Assembly: GCA_910579675.1 (NCBI GenBank)
Contig: CAJTUF010000003.1
Coordinates: forward strand, 1-64,000
Origin: an uncultured Muribaculaceae bacterium
GTDB lineage: Bacteria > Bacteroidota > Bacteroidia > Bacteroidales > Muribaculaceae
Direction: 5' to 3'
Length of the DNA: 64,000 nucleotides
Shown here: in pieces, positions 45,107-53,923 of the stretch
How the letters are laid out: each line of letters opens with the position of its first letter
How positions within the stretch are numbered: the first letter of the stretch is position 1
Notes under the pieces: generated by a model
Database searches by the model: none
Told to the model about the DNA's origin: nothing
What the model saw: only the letters and a program-made list of their open reading frames with translations
Program-made: the position numbers and the translations under genes

Positions 45107-45886
45107 ACCGAAGTTAATGTTGTAAAAGTAAACGGCGAGGACTACATTTGTCTTACCGATATGTTGCGTGCTAAAGATGGTGACTTTTTCATCACTGATT
45201 GGCTGCGTAACCGTAACACGCTTGAGTTTATCGGCATCTGGGAGAAAGTGTATAATCCGGATTTTAATTATGGCGAATTCGCCACAATTAGAAATCAGTC
45301 CGGTCTCAACAGTTTCAAGATAAGTGTCAAGGAATTTGTGGCACGAACCAACGCTATATCACTTCAAGCCAAAGCAGGACGGTATGGTGGCACATACGCC
45401 CATAAGGATATAGCGTTTGAGTTTGCCATGTGGATCAGCCCGGAGTTTAAGGTCTATATCGTCAAGGAATTTCAGCGGTTGAAAGCCGAGGAACAGCGGC
45501 TGATTGGTTGGTCGGCGAAGCGGGAGCTGTCGAAAATCAACTACCGCATACACACCGATGCAATCAAGCAGAACCTTATTCCGGCAGAGGTCACAAAAGC
45601 ACAGGCGAGCATCATTTATGCCAATGAAGCAGATGTGTTGAACGTGGCTATGTTCGGCATGACAGCGAAACAGTGGCGAGAGGCTAACCCCGACTTGAAA
45701 GGCAATATCCGCGACTATGCCTCGGTAAACGAACTTATCTGCCTCTCCAATATGGAAAGCCTCAATGCTGTGTTCATAGAGCAAGGACTACCACAATCAG
45801 AACGACTCATCAAACTCAACCAAATCGCCATCCACCAGATGAGCGTGTTGGAGAGTGGTGATAATGACCGTCAACTATTGAAATAA
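45083..45886 (+). CDS. KilA-N domain protein
   Basis: The 267-residue protein has an N-terminal KilA-N domain (VNVVKVNGEDYICLTDMLRA, FITDWLRNRNTLEFIGIWEK, KAGRYGGTYAHKDIAFEFAM). It is followed by a helical C-terminal region (EEQRLIGWSAKRELSKINYR; NVAMFGMTAKQWREANPDLK). KilA-N domains bind DNA and are typical of phage and mobile-element genes; many gut Bacteroidales have chromosomal copies. The gene has its own promoter 29 bases upstream and is AT-richer than its surroundings. Target unknown. Confidence 0.82.
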   Translation: MAKITVKDTEVNVVKVNGEDYICLTDMLRAKDGDFFITDWLRNRNTLEFIGIWEKVYNPDFNYGEFATIRNQSGLNSFKISVKEFVARTNAISLQAKAGRYGGTYAHKDIAFEFAMWISPEFKVYIVKEFQRLKAEEQRLIGWSAKRELSKINYRIHTDAIKQNLIPAEVTKAQASIIYANEADVLNVAMFGMTAKQWREANPDLKGNIRDYASVNELICLSNMESLNAVFIEQGLPQSERLIKLNQIAIHQMSVLESGDNDRQLLK

Positions 45887-45920
45887 GCCTCACGATGGAA
45901 AATATGTTGAGAAAGGTGAC

Positions 45921-46074
45921 ATCTTGCAGAGGCTATCGAACACCGACTCTGCCAATATTGGATTTAATCACGCTGAAAGGTAGGCTAATACGCTGATATG
46001 TCCGATGTTTGACGTATCTTTGCATTTGAAATGTAAACGCTTATCCCCAAATGGCAAAAATCACGGTTCAAAAT
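45921..46074 (+). repeat. Repeated KilA-N leader, copy 2
   Basis: Second copy of the 130-base leader plus start region, ungapped against copy 1, with -7 box TATCTTTG at 46015-46022. The few differences are scattered base changes, which suggests an old tandem duplication or independent insertion of the same cassette. Confidence 0.75.
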
Positions 46075-46386
46075 ACTCCAATTACCGTAATCGGAGTTGA
46101 CGGCGATGATTATATTTCGCTTACAAATATGGCTAAAAGCCAACTGCAAGAACATATAATATTCCGTTGGCTCAGTCTCAAAGGCACGATTGAATACCTC
46201 GGCGAATGGGAGATTCTATATAATCCGGATTTTAATTGTACCGAATTCGGTGCAATTAAAAATGCAGCCGGAAGCAATAATTTTGTCCTTTCAACAAAGG
46301 CATTGATTGAGCGTACAAACGCCAAAGGCATAATTGCCAAGGCAGGACGCTATGGCGGTACTTACGCGCACAGGCCTATTTTCTGA
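46051..46386 (+). pseudogene. Truncated second KilA-N gene
   Basis: The 111-residue frame aligns with the first half of the upstream KilA-N protein (AKITVQNTPITVIGVDGDDY ... IIAKAGRYGGTYAHRP) and then stops. The DNA-binding core is present, but the FEFAMWISPEFK end of the domain and the whole helical tail are missing. After the TGA the same frame stays open for 28 codons (YIGSKGDVALTNEIMMSQLR and on), a piece unlike the first gene. The gene looks like a remnant formed by deletion or insertion, though a short DNA-binding product could still be made from its intact promoter. Confidence 0.65.
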
Positions 46387-46479
46387 TATATCGGCTCTAA
46401 AGGCGATGTAGCCTTAACCAATGAAATAATGATGTCGCAGCTGCGTGTCAGACAAAAATACCTTTATGAATAAGTGAAT

Positions 46480-48114
46480 TTAATCCGTTGGTTTACAAAT
46501 ATCCAGAACCGTTAGGATGGGAGTATTTGCATCAAGATTATACTTATAATAATCGGTTGAAGTCATCGCTATATCAGTTATTAATATTCTCGCATAAGGA
46601 CTGTCTGTAGGAAAAAATTGCTGCATTGTGTTTGATGAACTGGCAACCAAACCCGTATAGGGCAGTTTGAAAGGGGTTACTTCCATAAATGTATTGGGTG
46701 CCTGACTTGATGGCACGCCCACTAAGGTCGCTCCCATTTTTTCAAGATAGAATGCGTAATGGAAAGCCGCGCTATTTGTATGAGGATCAGTTATAACAAA
46801 TATTTTCTTTGGACGATATAGGGGTGCCCCATTCAACGATTGTAAAAGATCGGGCGTTTCTGTCATAGCATTCTGCAACATCCGGCTTCTCAGCGTGGCG
46901 ATGTCGCCATCCTGATATTCAGTCATCGTAAAGTAATCACCAACCTTTAATTGCGTACCCCAAGACTGGTTTAATTGCTCTATTGTCTGATTTAGTTTGC
47001 GGAGATAAAGGTCAGATAGCAACCAGACGCTTCTAACATCAAAGTCCTTCTTGTAGTATTCGTCACCAAACATCATCATCATGGATGGTCGGGTTATTGG
47101 TGTCCAACCGCCTCCGTTGCCACGCATATCAATGATGAGGTTTTCCGAATCATTTTCCTTCATCATCATTAACATTTTGGAAAACTCTTCAGAGAATGAT
47201 GGGATGGTATTGATCGCATCATTTATATCTTCCGGCATATCTTTTCCAGATGACTGATAATAGTAAGAAATGTCACTTAATGCGTTATTCCATCCATGCT
47301 CATGGCAATACCTATAATTTTCTCTGGCCATGACACTTGAAAGACGGAGATACATTATATTATCATCAACATCAATAAATGCAAATTGTAGATTATCCTG
47401 AGGGAGGGTAAGAGTGCTATTCAATCTTGCCATTTCAACATCTGCCACGTGCCCTCTGTCAACGACAGGCAATTCAAGGAGAACTGTATCTGAGTTAACT
47501 GTCAGAAATTTATAGCAGACACTATCTTTGAACTTAACTCCGAGTTTATCCAGAATTTCATCCTGATTACCCCATGAAGACAAGTTCTGTAAATTTCCAA
47601 TCGAATTTTCACTTGGTTTGATTTTAGTCATTCTTTCAGCGAACGTATCGACAGGAACACCATTTATCGACAACAGTCGCGATCCTAAATATTTAGAATA
47701 TTGTTTTGCAATGCCAGAAACCATCAGACCGTCATTCAACACGATGAATGAGATACGTTGCACATATTTTATCTTCAGTTCGTCTGATTTAGGATATTGA
47801 ACAAAAGTGTGCAAATCCTTCAATGGCACTGTAAATTCATTGACTATGTCACAGAAATCATTTAGGCTAAGACTGTCATTTGCGATTCTGTTTACCATTA
47901 AATCGCGCTCCATATGAAAGAATGGCCGACCTCCAAATCCTGAGTATGGATCAGGATGCGTTTCTTCCAACATATCACAAAAGAAAAGGAAGTCATTTAC
48001 AAGTGAATCACTTGACAAAGTTATGGCGGTGCGGTTTTGTCCTTCTTTTGATTGAGCACTAACTCCCAATGCCGAAAGCAGGGTTATGCAAAAGATAATT
48101 ACTATATTCTTCAT
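46480..48114 (-). CDS. Secreted S41-family peptidase
   Basis: The 544-residue protein has a signal peptide (ITLLSALGVSAQ). An N-terminal region (FLFFCDMLEETHPDPYSGFG) typical of S41 C-terminal-processing peptidases precedes the peptidase core: NLIIDMRGNGGGWTPITRPS, then FVITDPHTNSAAFHYAFYLE with the candidate Ser nucleophile, and ATLVGVPSSQAPNTF. A PDZ-like portion is weak (GLMVSGIAKQYSKYLGSRLL). The gene is AT-rich relative to the suf genes next to it, so it may be acquired. Substrate unknown. Confidence 0.8.
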   Translation of the reverse strand: MKNIVIIFCITLLSALGVSAQSKEGQNRTAITLSSDSLVNDFLFFCDMLEETHPDPYSGFGGRPFFHMERDLMVNRIANDSLSLNDFCDIVNEFTVPLKDLHTFVQYPKSDELKIKYVQRISFIVLNDGLMVSGIAKQYSKYLGSRLLSINGVPVDTFAERMTKIKPSENSIGNLQNLSSWGNQDEILDKLGVKFKDSVCYKFLTVNSDTVLLELPVVDRGHVADVEMARLNSTLTLPQDNLQFAFIDVDDNIMYLRLSSVMARENYRYCHEHGWNNALSDISYYYQSSGKDMPEDINDAINTIPSFSEEFSKMLMMMKENDSENLIIDMRGNGGGWTPITRPSMMMMFGDEYYKKDFDVRSVWLLSDLYLRKLNQTIEQLNQSWGTQLKVGDYFTMTEYQDGDIATLRSRMLQNAMTETPDLLQSLNGAPLYRPKKIFVITDPHTNSAAFHYAFYLEKMGATLVGVPSSQAPNTFMEVTPFKLPYTGLVASSSNTMQQFFPTDSPYARILITDIAMTSTDYYKYNLDANTPILTVLDICKPTD

Positions 48115-48172
48115 TGCAATTCTGTGGAATCAGAATGTTGTCGGAAGCACCAATTTAAGTTGTGTGGTGGGG

Positions 48173-49399
48173 TCAGGTGAGCATGGGGGCGATGCGGAGG
48201 AGACCGTCGACGAAGGCGTCGGCTTCTTCGATCGTGTTGTAGAGGGCAAATGATGCGCGTACTGTGCCTTCGATGCCGAGTGCGGCCATGAGGGGTTGGG
48301 CGCAGTGGTGGCCTGTGCGGCAGGCTATGCCGAGCTTGTCGAGGAGCATGCCGGTGTCGTAGGGGTGGGCGTTGCCGAGGTTGAATGATATTATGGCGGC
48401 TTTGCCCGGGGCTGTGCCGTAGACGGTGACCTGCGGGAGCTCGGCGGCGATGCGCCGGGATGCGTGGTCGAGCAGACGCTCCTCGTGGGATGCGATCGCG
48501 TCGAGACCTATGGCCTGGATGTAGGCGAGGGCCTGGCGGAAGGCGGCAATGCCGACATAGTCGGGAGTACCGGCCTCAAACTTGAAGGGGAGCTCGGCCC
48601 ATGTGGTATGCTCGAAGGTCACATGGCCAATCATTTCGCCACCTCCCTGATAGGGGGGCATCTTTTCAAGCAGCTCCCGGCGCCCATAGAGCACACCTAT
48701 GCCGCAGGGCCCGTACATCTTGTGGGAGGAGAACACATAGAAGTCGGCGCCGAGTGCTGCCACATCGACGGGTATGTGGGCTATGGCCTGGGCTCCGTCT
48801 ATCAGACACACGGCTCCTGCCTCGTGGGCGAGCCTGATGATCTCGGCCACGGGGTTGACGGTGCCGAGCACATTGCTGACATGGGTGATGGCCACCATGC
48901 GTGTGCGCGGCGAGAGGAGTGAGCGGTAGGCGTGCATGTCGAGCGATCCGTCGGGTAGCATCGGCACAACCTTTATCACCACGCCACGCCGCGCCCGCAG
49001 GAGCTGCCATGGCACTATGTTGGCATGGTGTTCCATGACCGAGAGGATGATCTCGTCGCCCTGCCCGAGGAGCTGTCCGAACGATGAAGCTACGAGGTTG
49101 ATGGCTTCGGTGGTGCCACGGGTGAATATCACCTCCTGGGTCGACGGCGCTCCGATAAAGTCGGCCACCTCCCGGCGGGTGGCCTCCATCATCTCGGTGG
49201 CTTCCTGCGATAGGGTGTGCACACCCCTGTGGACATTGGCCTTATGAAGATAATACATATCCTCGACCGCCTCCACAACCTGTCGCGGGGTCTGGGTGGA
49301 TGCGGTGTTGTCGAGATAAACGAGTTTCTTGCCGTAGATCTCGCGGGAGAGTATGGGGAAGTCGGAGCGGAGCCGGCCTACGGGGAAAATATCAGACAT
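48173..49399 (-). CDS. sufS: Cysteine desulfurase SufS
   Basis: SufS takes sulfur from cysteine for Fe-S cluster assembly. The 408-residue class V aminotransferase-fold protein has YLDNTASTQTP, KANVHRGVHTLSQEAT, the PLP lysine in FYVFSSHKMYGPCGIGVLYG, and the persulfide Cys in ACRTGHHCAQPLMA near the C-terminus. It is the last gene of the minus-strand suf operon, 54 bases after sufD. No sufE or sufU acceptor gene is in this window. Confidence 0.95.
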   Translation of the reverse strand: MSDIFPVGRLRSDFPILSREIYGKKLVYLDNTASTQTPRQVVEAVEDMYYLHKANVHRGVHTLSQEATEMMEATRREVADFIGAPSTQEVIFTRGTTEAINLVASSFGQLLGQGDEIILSVMEHHANIVPWQLLRARRGVVIKVVPMLPDGSLDMHAYRSLLSPRTRMVAITHVSNVLGTVNPVAEIIRLAHEAGAVCLIDGAQAIAHIPVDVAALGADFYVFSSHKMYGPCGIGVLYGRRELLEKMPPYQGGGEMIGHVTFEHTTWAELPFKFEAGTPDYVGIAAFRQALAYIQAIGLDAIASHEERLLDHASRRIAAELPQVTVYGTAPGKAAIISFNLGNAHPYDTGMLLDKLGIACRTGHHCAQPLMAALGIEGTVRASFALYNTIEEADAFVDGLLRIAPMLT

Positions 49400-49453
49400 C
49401 GTCGGGAGGGGTGGGGGATAAGGTTGGGGGATGGAGGAGGATGATAAGGAGAA

Positions 49454-50842
49454 TCAGGCCGAGGGGGTGGGGATGCAGGATGCGGAGCAGTTGGCACACG
49501 CTTCGGGTCCGGCGCCGGAGAGGCGTTTCTCGACCAGATGGCGCAGGCGATCCTGAAGACCGTCCATAGTGAATGTGTCGACCACGTCGGCCATGAATGC
49601 CTGCATGAGCATATTCCGGGCCTCAGCTTCGGGTATGCCGCGCTGGCGCATGTAGAACAGGGCTTCGGCCGAGAGCTGACCGGTTGCGGCGCCATGGCTT
49701 GCCTTGACGTCGTCGCAGTAGATCTCGAGCTGCGGCTCGGTGTGCATCCGGGCGCCGGGGTCGGCGAGGAGGTTGCGGCAGTTCTGCTCGGCATCGGTGC
49801 CTTTAGCCCCGGGGGCAACATAAACGAGGCCACGGAAGGAGCCGCGCGACACCTCGGGGAGTGCAAACTTGTAGAGCTGGCGGGAGGTGCAGTGGGCCGA
49901 CATGTGGGCCACGCGGGTGTTGACATCGGCCAGCGATGAGGCCGAGCCTATGGCGAGGCCGCTGAGGCGGGCGGTGGCGCCGGGGCCGTTGAGGCTCACT
50001 TCGTAGTCGTTGCGGGTGGTGCCGCACCAGAGGGTGGCCGATCCGAGGTGGAGCTCAGAGTCCTGATGCTGGTCGACAAACACACCGGCGCAGCGCGAGG
50101 TGAGGGGGCTTGATTCCTCAAGGTCAAACATATTGAGCCGCGCGCCACGGGCGAGTGAGATCTCGGCCACTGCCGATGCGAGGTAGGAGTTGGTGCAGTC
50201 CATGGTGTGGTCGCAGCAGAGGAGTGTGGCTGCCGAATCCTCTTCCATCACCACGAGGAGCCTCCTTACGGCCATCACCGGGGTTGAGGCGCTGAGCAGA
50301 TTGACAATCTGGAGCGGCTTGTCGACCTTTACCCCCTTGCCTACCCAGAGCAGGATGCCATCTTGGGCGAGGAGGGTGTTGAGTGCCACTTCGGGGCGCT
50401 TCATGGGAGCTATCGCGCCATAAAACTGCTCCAGACGGGTGGGGTGGTCCTGAGCAAAGCGCCTCAGCGATCCGAACCATACACCCTCGGGGAGTGCGCG
50501 GGCGGTGGTGTCGGTCAGCCGGGGGGTGTCGTTGACTGTTATGGCGAGGGCGGTTGAGAGGCGTGGTACGTCGCAGCGGAACGCCTCGGCCACATCGGCC
50601 GATGCCGGGAGGCGGTTGATGTTGATGCCGTAGTCGGGGGTGAACATGCCGTTGAGGTCGGTCACGGCATACCCTTCATCTCCTTTGCCGGGAAGACGCA
50701 TCGGGATCGACTCAAGAGCCGCGAATGCGGCATGACGCATATTGTTGAGTGGCTCGGCGGCGCAAGCGGCGTCGATGGTGTCGCGATGGTTACGGTAGAG
50801 GTCGAGATACTGGTCTAAAGCGTCGGGAGCCGTTGCTATCAT
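49454..50842 (-). CDS. sufD: Fe-S cluster assembly protein SufD
   Basis: The 462-residue protein has the SufBD beta-helix core and its typical C-terminus (SHGAATGQLSAEALFYMRQR, then GIPEAEARNMLMQAFMADVV). SufD pairs with SufB and SufC in the scaffold that builds clusters. The first 100 residues are less conserved, as in most SufD. The ATG overlaps the sufC stop (ATGA). A CANCSASCIP tail with several Cys at the very C-terminus is not usual for SufD. Confidence 0.92.
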   Translation of the reverse strand: MIATAPDALDQYLDLYRNHRDTIDAACAAEPLNNMRHAAFAALESIPMRLPGKGDEGYAVTDLNGMFTPDYGININRLPASADVAEAFRCDVPRLSTALAITVNDTPRLTDTTARALPEGVWFGSLRRFAQDHPTRLEQFYGAIAPMKRPEVALNTLLAQDGILLWVGKGVKVDKPLQIVNLLSASTPVMAVRRLLVVMEEDSAATLLCCDHTMDCTNSYLASAVAEISLARGARLNMFDLEESSPLTSRCAGVFVDQHQDSELHLGSATLWCGTTRNDYEVSLNGPGATARLSGLAIGSASSLADVNTRVAHMSAHCTSRQLYKFALPEVSRGSFRGLVYVAPGAKGTDAEQNCRNLLADPGARMHTEPQLEIYCDDVKASHGAATGQLSAEALFYMRQRGIPEAEARNMLMQAFMADVVDTFTMDGLQDRLRHLVEKRLSGAGPEACANCSASCIPTPSA

Positions 50843-51621
50843 ATGCAGGCGTCCTCCGGCCGCGTGTTGTCGGGCTGAGCCTTGAGCCAGTCGTAGCCGC
50901 GCTCCTCGAGTTCGAGTGCGAGCTCGGGACCGCCCGAGTGGATGATGCGCCCCTTGTAGAGCACATGCACGAAGTCGGGCTTGATATAGTCGAGCAGACG
51001 CTGATAGTGGGTGATCACGATAGCGGCGTTCTGAGGGGTGTGGAGGCGGTTGACTCCTTCGGCCACGATGCGGAGCGCGTCGATATCGAGGCCCGAGTCG
51101 GTCTCGTCGAGTATGGCGAGTTTGGGCTCGAGCATGGCCATCTGGAAGATTTCGTTTCGCTTCTTCTCGCCGCCTGAAAATCCTTCGTTGACCGATCGCG
51201 AGGCGAGCTTATTGTCGAGGTCGACAATCTTGCGCTTCTCTCTCATGAGTTTGAGGAAGTCGCTGGCGTTCATTGGGTCGAGGCCGAGATATTTACGCTT
51301 GGCGTTTACGGCGGCTCTCATGAAATTGACCATCGAGACGCCCGGGATCTCGACGGGATACTGGAAGGAGAGGAAGAGGCCCTCGTGGGCGCGGGTCTCG
51401 GGGTCTTGCCCGAGTAGCTCCTTGCCGTCGAGGCGGGCCGAGCCACCGGTGACAGTAAAGGCCGGATTGCCGGCGAGCACTGAGCTGAGGGTGCTCTTGC
51501 CGGAGCCGTTGGGGCCCATAATGGCGTGGATTTCGCCGGGGCGTATGGTGAGGTTTATGCCTTTGAGAATCTCTTTGCCGTCGATGCCGGCGTGGAGATC
51601 GCACACTTCAAGTAGGTTCAT
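50839..51621 (-). CDS. sufC: Fe-S cluster assembly ATPase SufC
   Basis: Start at MNLLEVCDLHAGIDG; the longer frame has no support. The 260-residue ABC ATPase has Walker A GPNGSGKST (36-44), the SufC signature NEGFSGGEKKRNEIFQMAML, Walker B LAILDETDSGLDIDAL and the H-loop VITHYQRLL. It binds SufB and SufD and drives their conformational change. It lies 74 bases after sufB. Confidence 0.95.
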   Translation of the reverse strand: MNLLEVCDLHAGIDGKEILKGINLTIRPGEIHAIMGPNGSGKSTLSSVLAGNPAFTVTGGSARLDGKELLGQDPETRAHEGLFLSFQYPVEIPGVSMVNFMRAAVNAKRKYLGLDPMNASDFLKLMREKRKIVDLDNKLASRSVNEGFSGGEKKRNEIFQMAMLEPKLAILDETDSGLDIDALRIVAEGVNRLHTPQNAAIVITHYQRLLDYIKPDFVHVLYKGRIIHSGGPELALELEERGYDWLKAQPDNTRPEDACI

Positions 51622-51695
51622 AGTGTGTATGAGTCGTGGGGGAGTGGTATGAGTCAAATAATAGTGTTGTAATCCCGTATTGAGGTAGGGGGGTA

Positions 51696-53156
51696 TCAGC
51701 CCACCGACCCTTCGAGCGAGATGGCGAGGAGCTTCTGGGCCTCGACGGCAAATTCCATCGGGAGCTTGTTCATTACCTCCTTTGCGTAGCCGTTGACGAT
51801 GAGTCCTACGGCTTCCTCGGTGGGTATGCCTCGCTGGTTGCAGTAGAAGAGCTGGTCTTCGGAGATTTTTGAGGTTGTGGCTTCATGCTCCACCACAGCG
51901 GTGGGATTCATCACGTCGACATACGGGAATGTGTGGGCCCCGCAGTCGGGTCCGAGCAGGAGCGAGTCGCATTGGGTATAGTTGCGGCAGCCGTCGGCGT
52001 CGGGCACGATCTTTACCAGTCCGCGGTAGGAGTTCTGGGAGTGTCCGGCCGATATGCCCTTGCTGACGATGGTTGAGCGGGTGTTGCGGCCGGTATGGAT
52101 CATCTTGGTGCCGGTATCGGCCTGCTGGCGTCCGCGGGTGACGGCCACGGAATAAAATTCGCCGATGGCTCCCTCGCCGGCGAGGATACATGATGGATAT
52201 TTCCAGGTGATGGCCGATCCGGTCTCAACCTGGGTCCATGACAGTTTGGAGAAGTCGCCGCGGCAGAGGCCTCGCTTGGTGACGAAATTATACACACCAC
52301 CGCGCCCTTCGGCATCGCCGGCATACCAGTTCTGGACGGTCGAATATTTCACTTCGGCGTGGTCTTCGACTATGATCTCCACAATGGCGGCGTGGAGCTG
52401 GTTTTCGTCGCGCATCGGGGCGGTGCACCCTTCGAGGTAGCTCACGTATGCCTCGTCGTCGGCCACTATGAGGGTGCGCTCAAACTGACCGGTGCCGGAA
52501 GCGTTGATGCGGAAATAGGTGGAGAGCTCCATGGGGCATCTCACCCCCTTGGGGATATATACAAAGGAGCCGTCGGAAAACACCGCCGAGTTGAGGGCGG
52601 CGTAGAAATTGTCGCGGTAGCTCACCACCGATCCGAGGTATCGGCGCACGAGGTCGGGATAATCCTTGACCGCTTCCGATATGGAGCAGAAAATGATGCC
52701 GAGCTCGGCGAGCTTCTCGCGGTGGGTGGTCTTGACGCTCACCGAGTCCATCACGGCATCGACGGCCATGCCTGAGAGCACCTTCTGCTCTTCGAGTGGT
52801 ATGCCGAGGCGGTTGAAGGTGTCGATAAGCTGTGGGTCGACCTCGTCGAGGCTCTTTGGGCCTGCCTTTTTTTTCGGCGCGGCCCAGTAGCTTATGGCCT
52901 GGAAGTCGATGGGGGGGATGTCGAGGTGGGCCCATGTGGGCGGGGTGAGGGTGAGCCAGTAGCGGAAAGCCTTGAGGCGGAACTCAAGGAGCCATTCGGG
53001 CTCGCCCTTGCTGCGGGAGATGAAGCGCACGGTGTCTTCCGTCAGCCCGGGAGGCAGGATGTCGGTGTCGATGTCGGTGGTAAAACCGTATTTATATTCG
53101 CCCTCGGTGGCCGACGTGAGAGTGGGGTCGAGGTCGGGGTTGGCTTGTTGGCTCAT
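51696..53156 (-). CDS. sufB: Fe-S cluster assembly scaffold SufB
   Basis: The 486-residue protein has the SufB signatures YKYGFTTDIDTDILPPGLTE and EWLLEFRLKAFRYW at the N-terminus. In the core are CPMELSTYFRINASGTGQFE, GCTAPMRDENQLHAAIVEI and AEVKYSTVQNWYAGDAEGRG, and a C-terminus with EHEATTSKISEDQLFYCNQR. SufB holds the nascent cluster. It is first of the suf genes and follows cvpA by 63 bases, so the operon may be driven from the cvpA promoter. Confidence 0.95.
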   Translation of the reverse strand: MSQQANPDLDPTLTSATEGEYKYGFTTDIDTDILPPGLTEDTVRFISRSKGEPEWLLEFRLKAFRYWLTLTPPTWAHLDIPPIDFQAISYWAAPKKKAGPKSLDEVDPQLIDTFNRLGIPLEEQKVLSGMAVDAVMDSVSVKTTHREKLAELGIIFCSISEAVKDYPDLVRRYLGSVVSYRDNFYAALNSAVFSDGSFVYIPKGVRCPMELSTYFRINASGTGQFERTLIVADDEAYVSYLEGCTAPMRDENQLHAAIVEIIVEDHAEVKYSTVQNWYAGDAEGRGGVYNFVTKRGLCRGDFSKLSWTQVETGSAITWKYPSCILAGEGAIGEFYSVAVTRGRQQADTGTKMIHTGRNTRSTIVSKGISAGHSQNSYRGLVKIVPDADGCRNYTQCDSLLLGPDCGAHTFPYVDVMNPTAVVEHEATTSKISEDQLFYCNQRGIPTEEAVGLIVNGYAKEVMNKLPMEFAVEAQKLLAISLEGSVG

Positions 53157-53219
53157 CGTGAGATGAAGTGTTTATGAAGAGATAATGGGGGTAGACTGAA
53201 GATTAACACATCGGGGCGC

Positions 53220-53735
53220 TCATAGGTTTATGCCGAGGCATCCCCAAAGCCAGGGCGCAAATGCCATGATCAAGTCGATGAGTGGCTTCTGCCATGGGGG
53301 AGAGTCGGGCGAGAGTGCAAACACTGCCGCATCGGGCTGGACTATCATGAGGAGATTGAGCAGGATGGAGCCCACAAGGACCCATTTGGCCATGAGAAAC
53401 AGCGATCCAGCGGCGCGGTCGATCACTCCGAGATGCACCAGATGGATGGCGCGGCGGATCATGCGTGAGAGAGTCCACACCAAGAGCCAAGCGATCATAA
53501 ACAGGGCCGCATAGGCCAGGAGGGTGGCCGAATAGTCGCTCCAGGCGCTCTGGCCCGGCTCGTCGACTCCGAGCCATCCGGCTACCAGCGGCACCGCAAC
53601 CGGCCCGAACGAGCGGCACACAATGAGGGCGCCCACCACGGCTGCTATGGAGCCAATCTGGGCTATGGCTCCCTTGTTCCAGCCCACTATGGCGGCTGCG
53701 GCGAGCACAATGACAAGTATTACAGCAAAAACCAT
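53220..53735 (-). CDS. CvpA-family membrane protein
   Basis: The start MVFAVILVIVLAAAAIVGWN is used because it follows the promoter; the upstream ATG would precede transcription. The 171-residue protein has four hydrophobic helices with the CvpA pattern: GWNKGAIAQIGSIAAVVGAL, then LLVWTLSRMIRRAIHLVHLG and GSLFLMAKWVLVGSILLNLL. In E. coli, CvpA is required for colicin V secretion and is linked to envelope stability; the general function is unclear. In Bacteroidota it is commonly found near suf genes. Confidence 0.82.
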   Translation of the reverse strand: MVFAVILVIVLAAAAIVGWNKGAIAQIGSIAAVVGALIVCRSFGPVAVPLVAGWLGVDEPGQSAWSDYSATLLAYAALFMIAWLLVWTLSRMIRRAIHLVHLGVIDRAAGSLFLMAKWVLVGSILLNLLMIVQPDAAVFALSPDSPPWQKPLIDLIMAFAPWLWGCLGINL

Positions 53736-53743
53736 ACTGACTG

Positions 53744-53751
53744 CAAAATTA
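53744..53751 (-). promoter_or_regulatory. Promoter of the cvpA-suf run
   Basis: TAATTTTG on the minus strand, with TTTG (53772-53775 as CAAA on plus) exactly 20 bases upstream, is a textbook Bacteroidota promoter. It lies 9 bases before the cvpA start. Confidence 0.75.
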
Positions 53752-53870
53752 CTCAACCCCGGGGATATGACCAAAAATATGGAGCTGAATCGCCATTAAG
53801 CTGTCAGGAGCGGAGGAGTTGCGGACCGGAGGGGCGATGATTTGACGGGGTGGCGGAGTGGGCAGGATGG

Positions 53871-53878
53871 TATTTTTG
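53871..53878 (+). promoter_or_regulatory. -7 box upstream of the phage-like pair
   Basis: TATTTTTG fits TAnnTTTG and is followed by CG. A TTTG lies 26 bases upstream, slightly further than usual. It is 46 bases before the start codon. Confidence 0.45.
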
Positions 53879-53923
53879 CGGCTCAAAGCAAGTTATGTGA
53901 AACTTTAATGATCTGCTGATACT

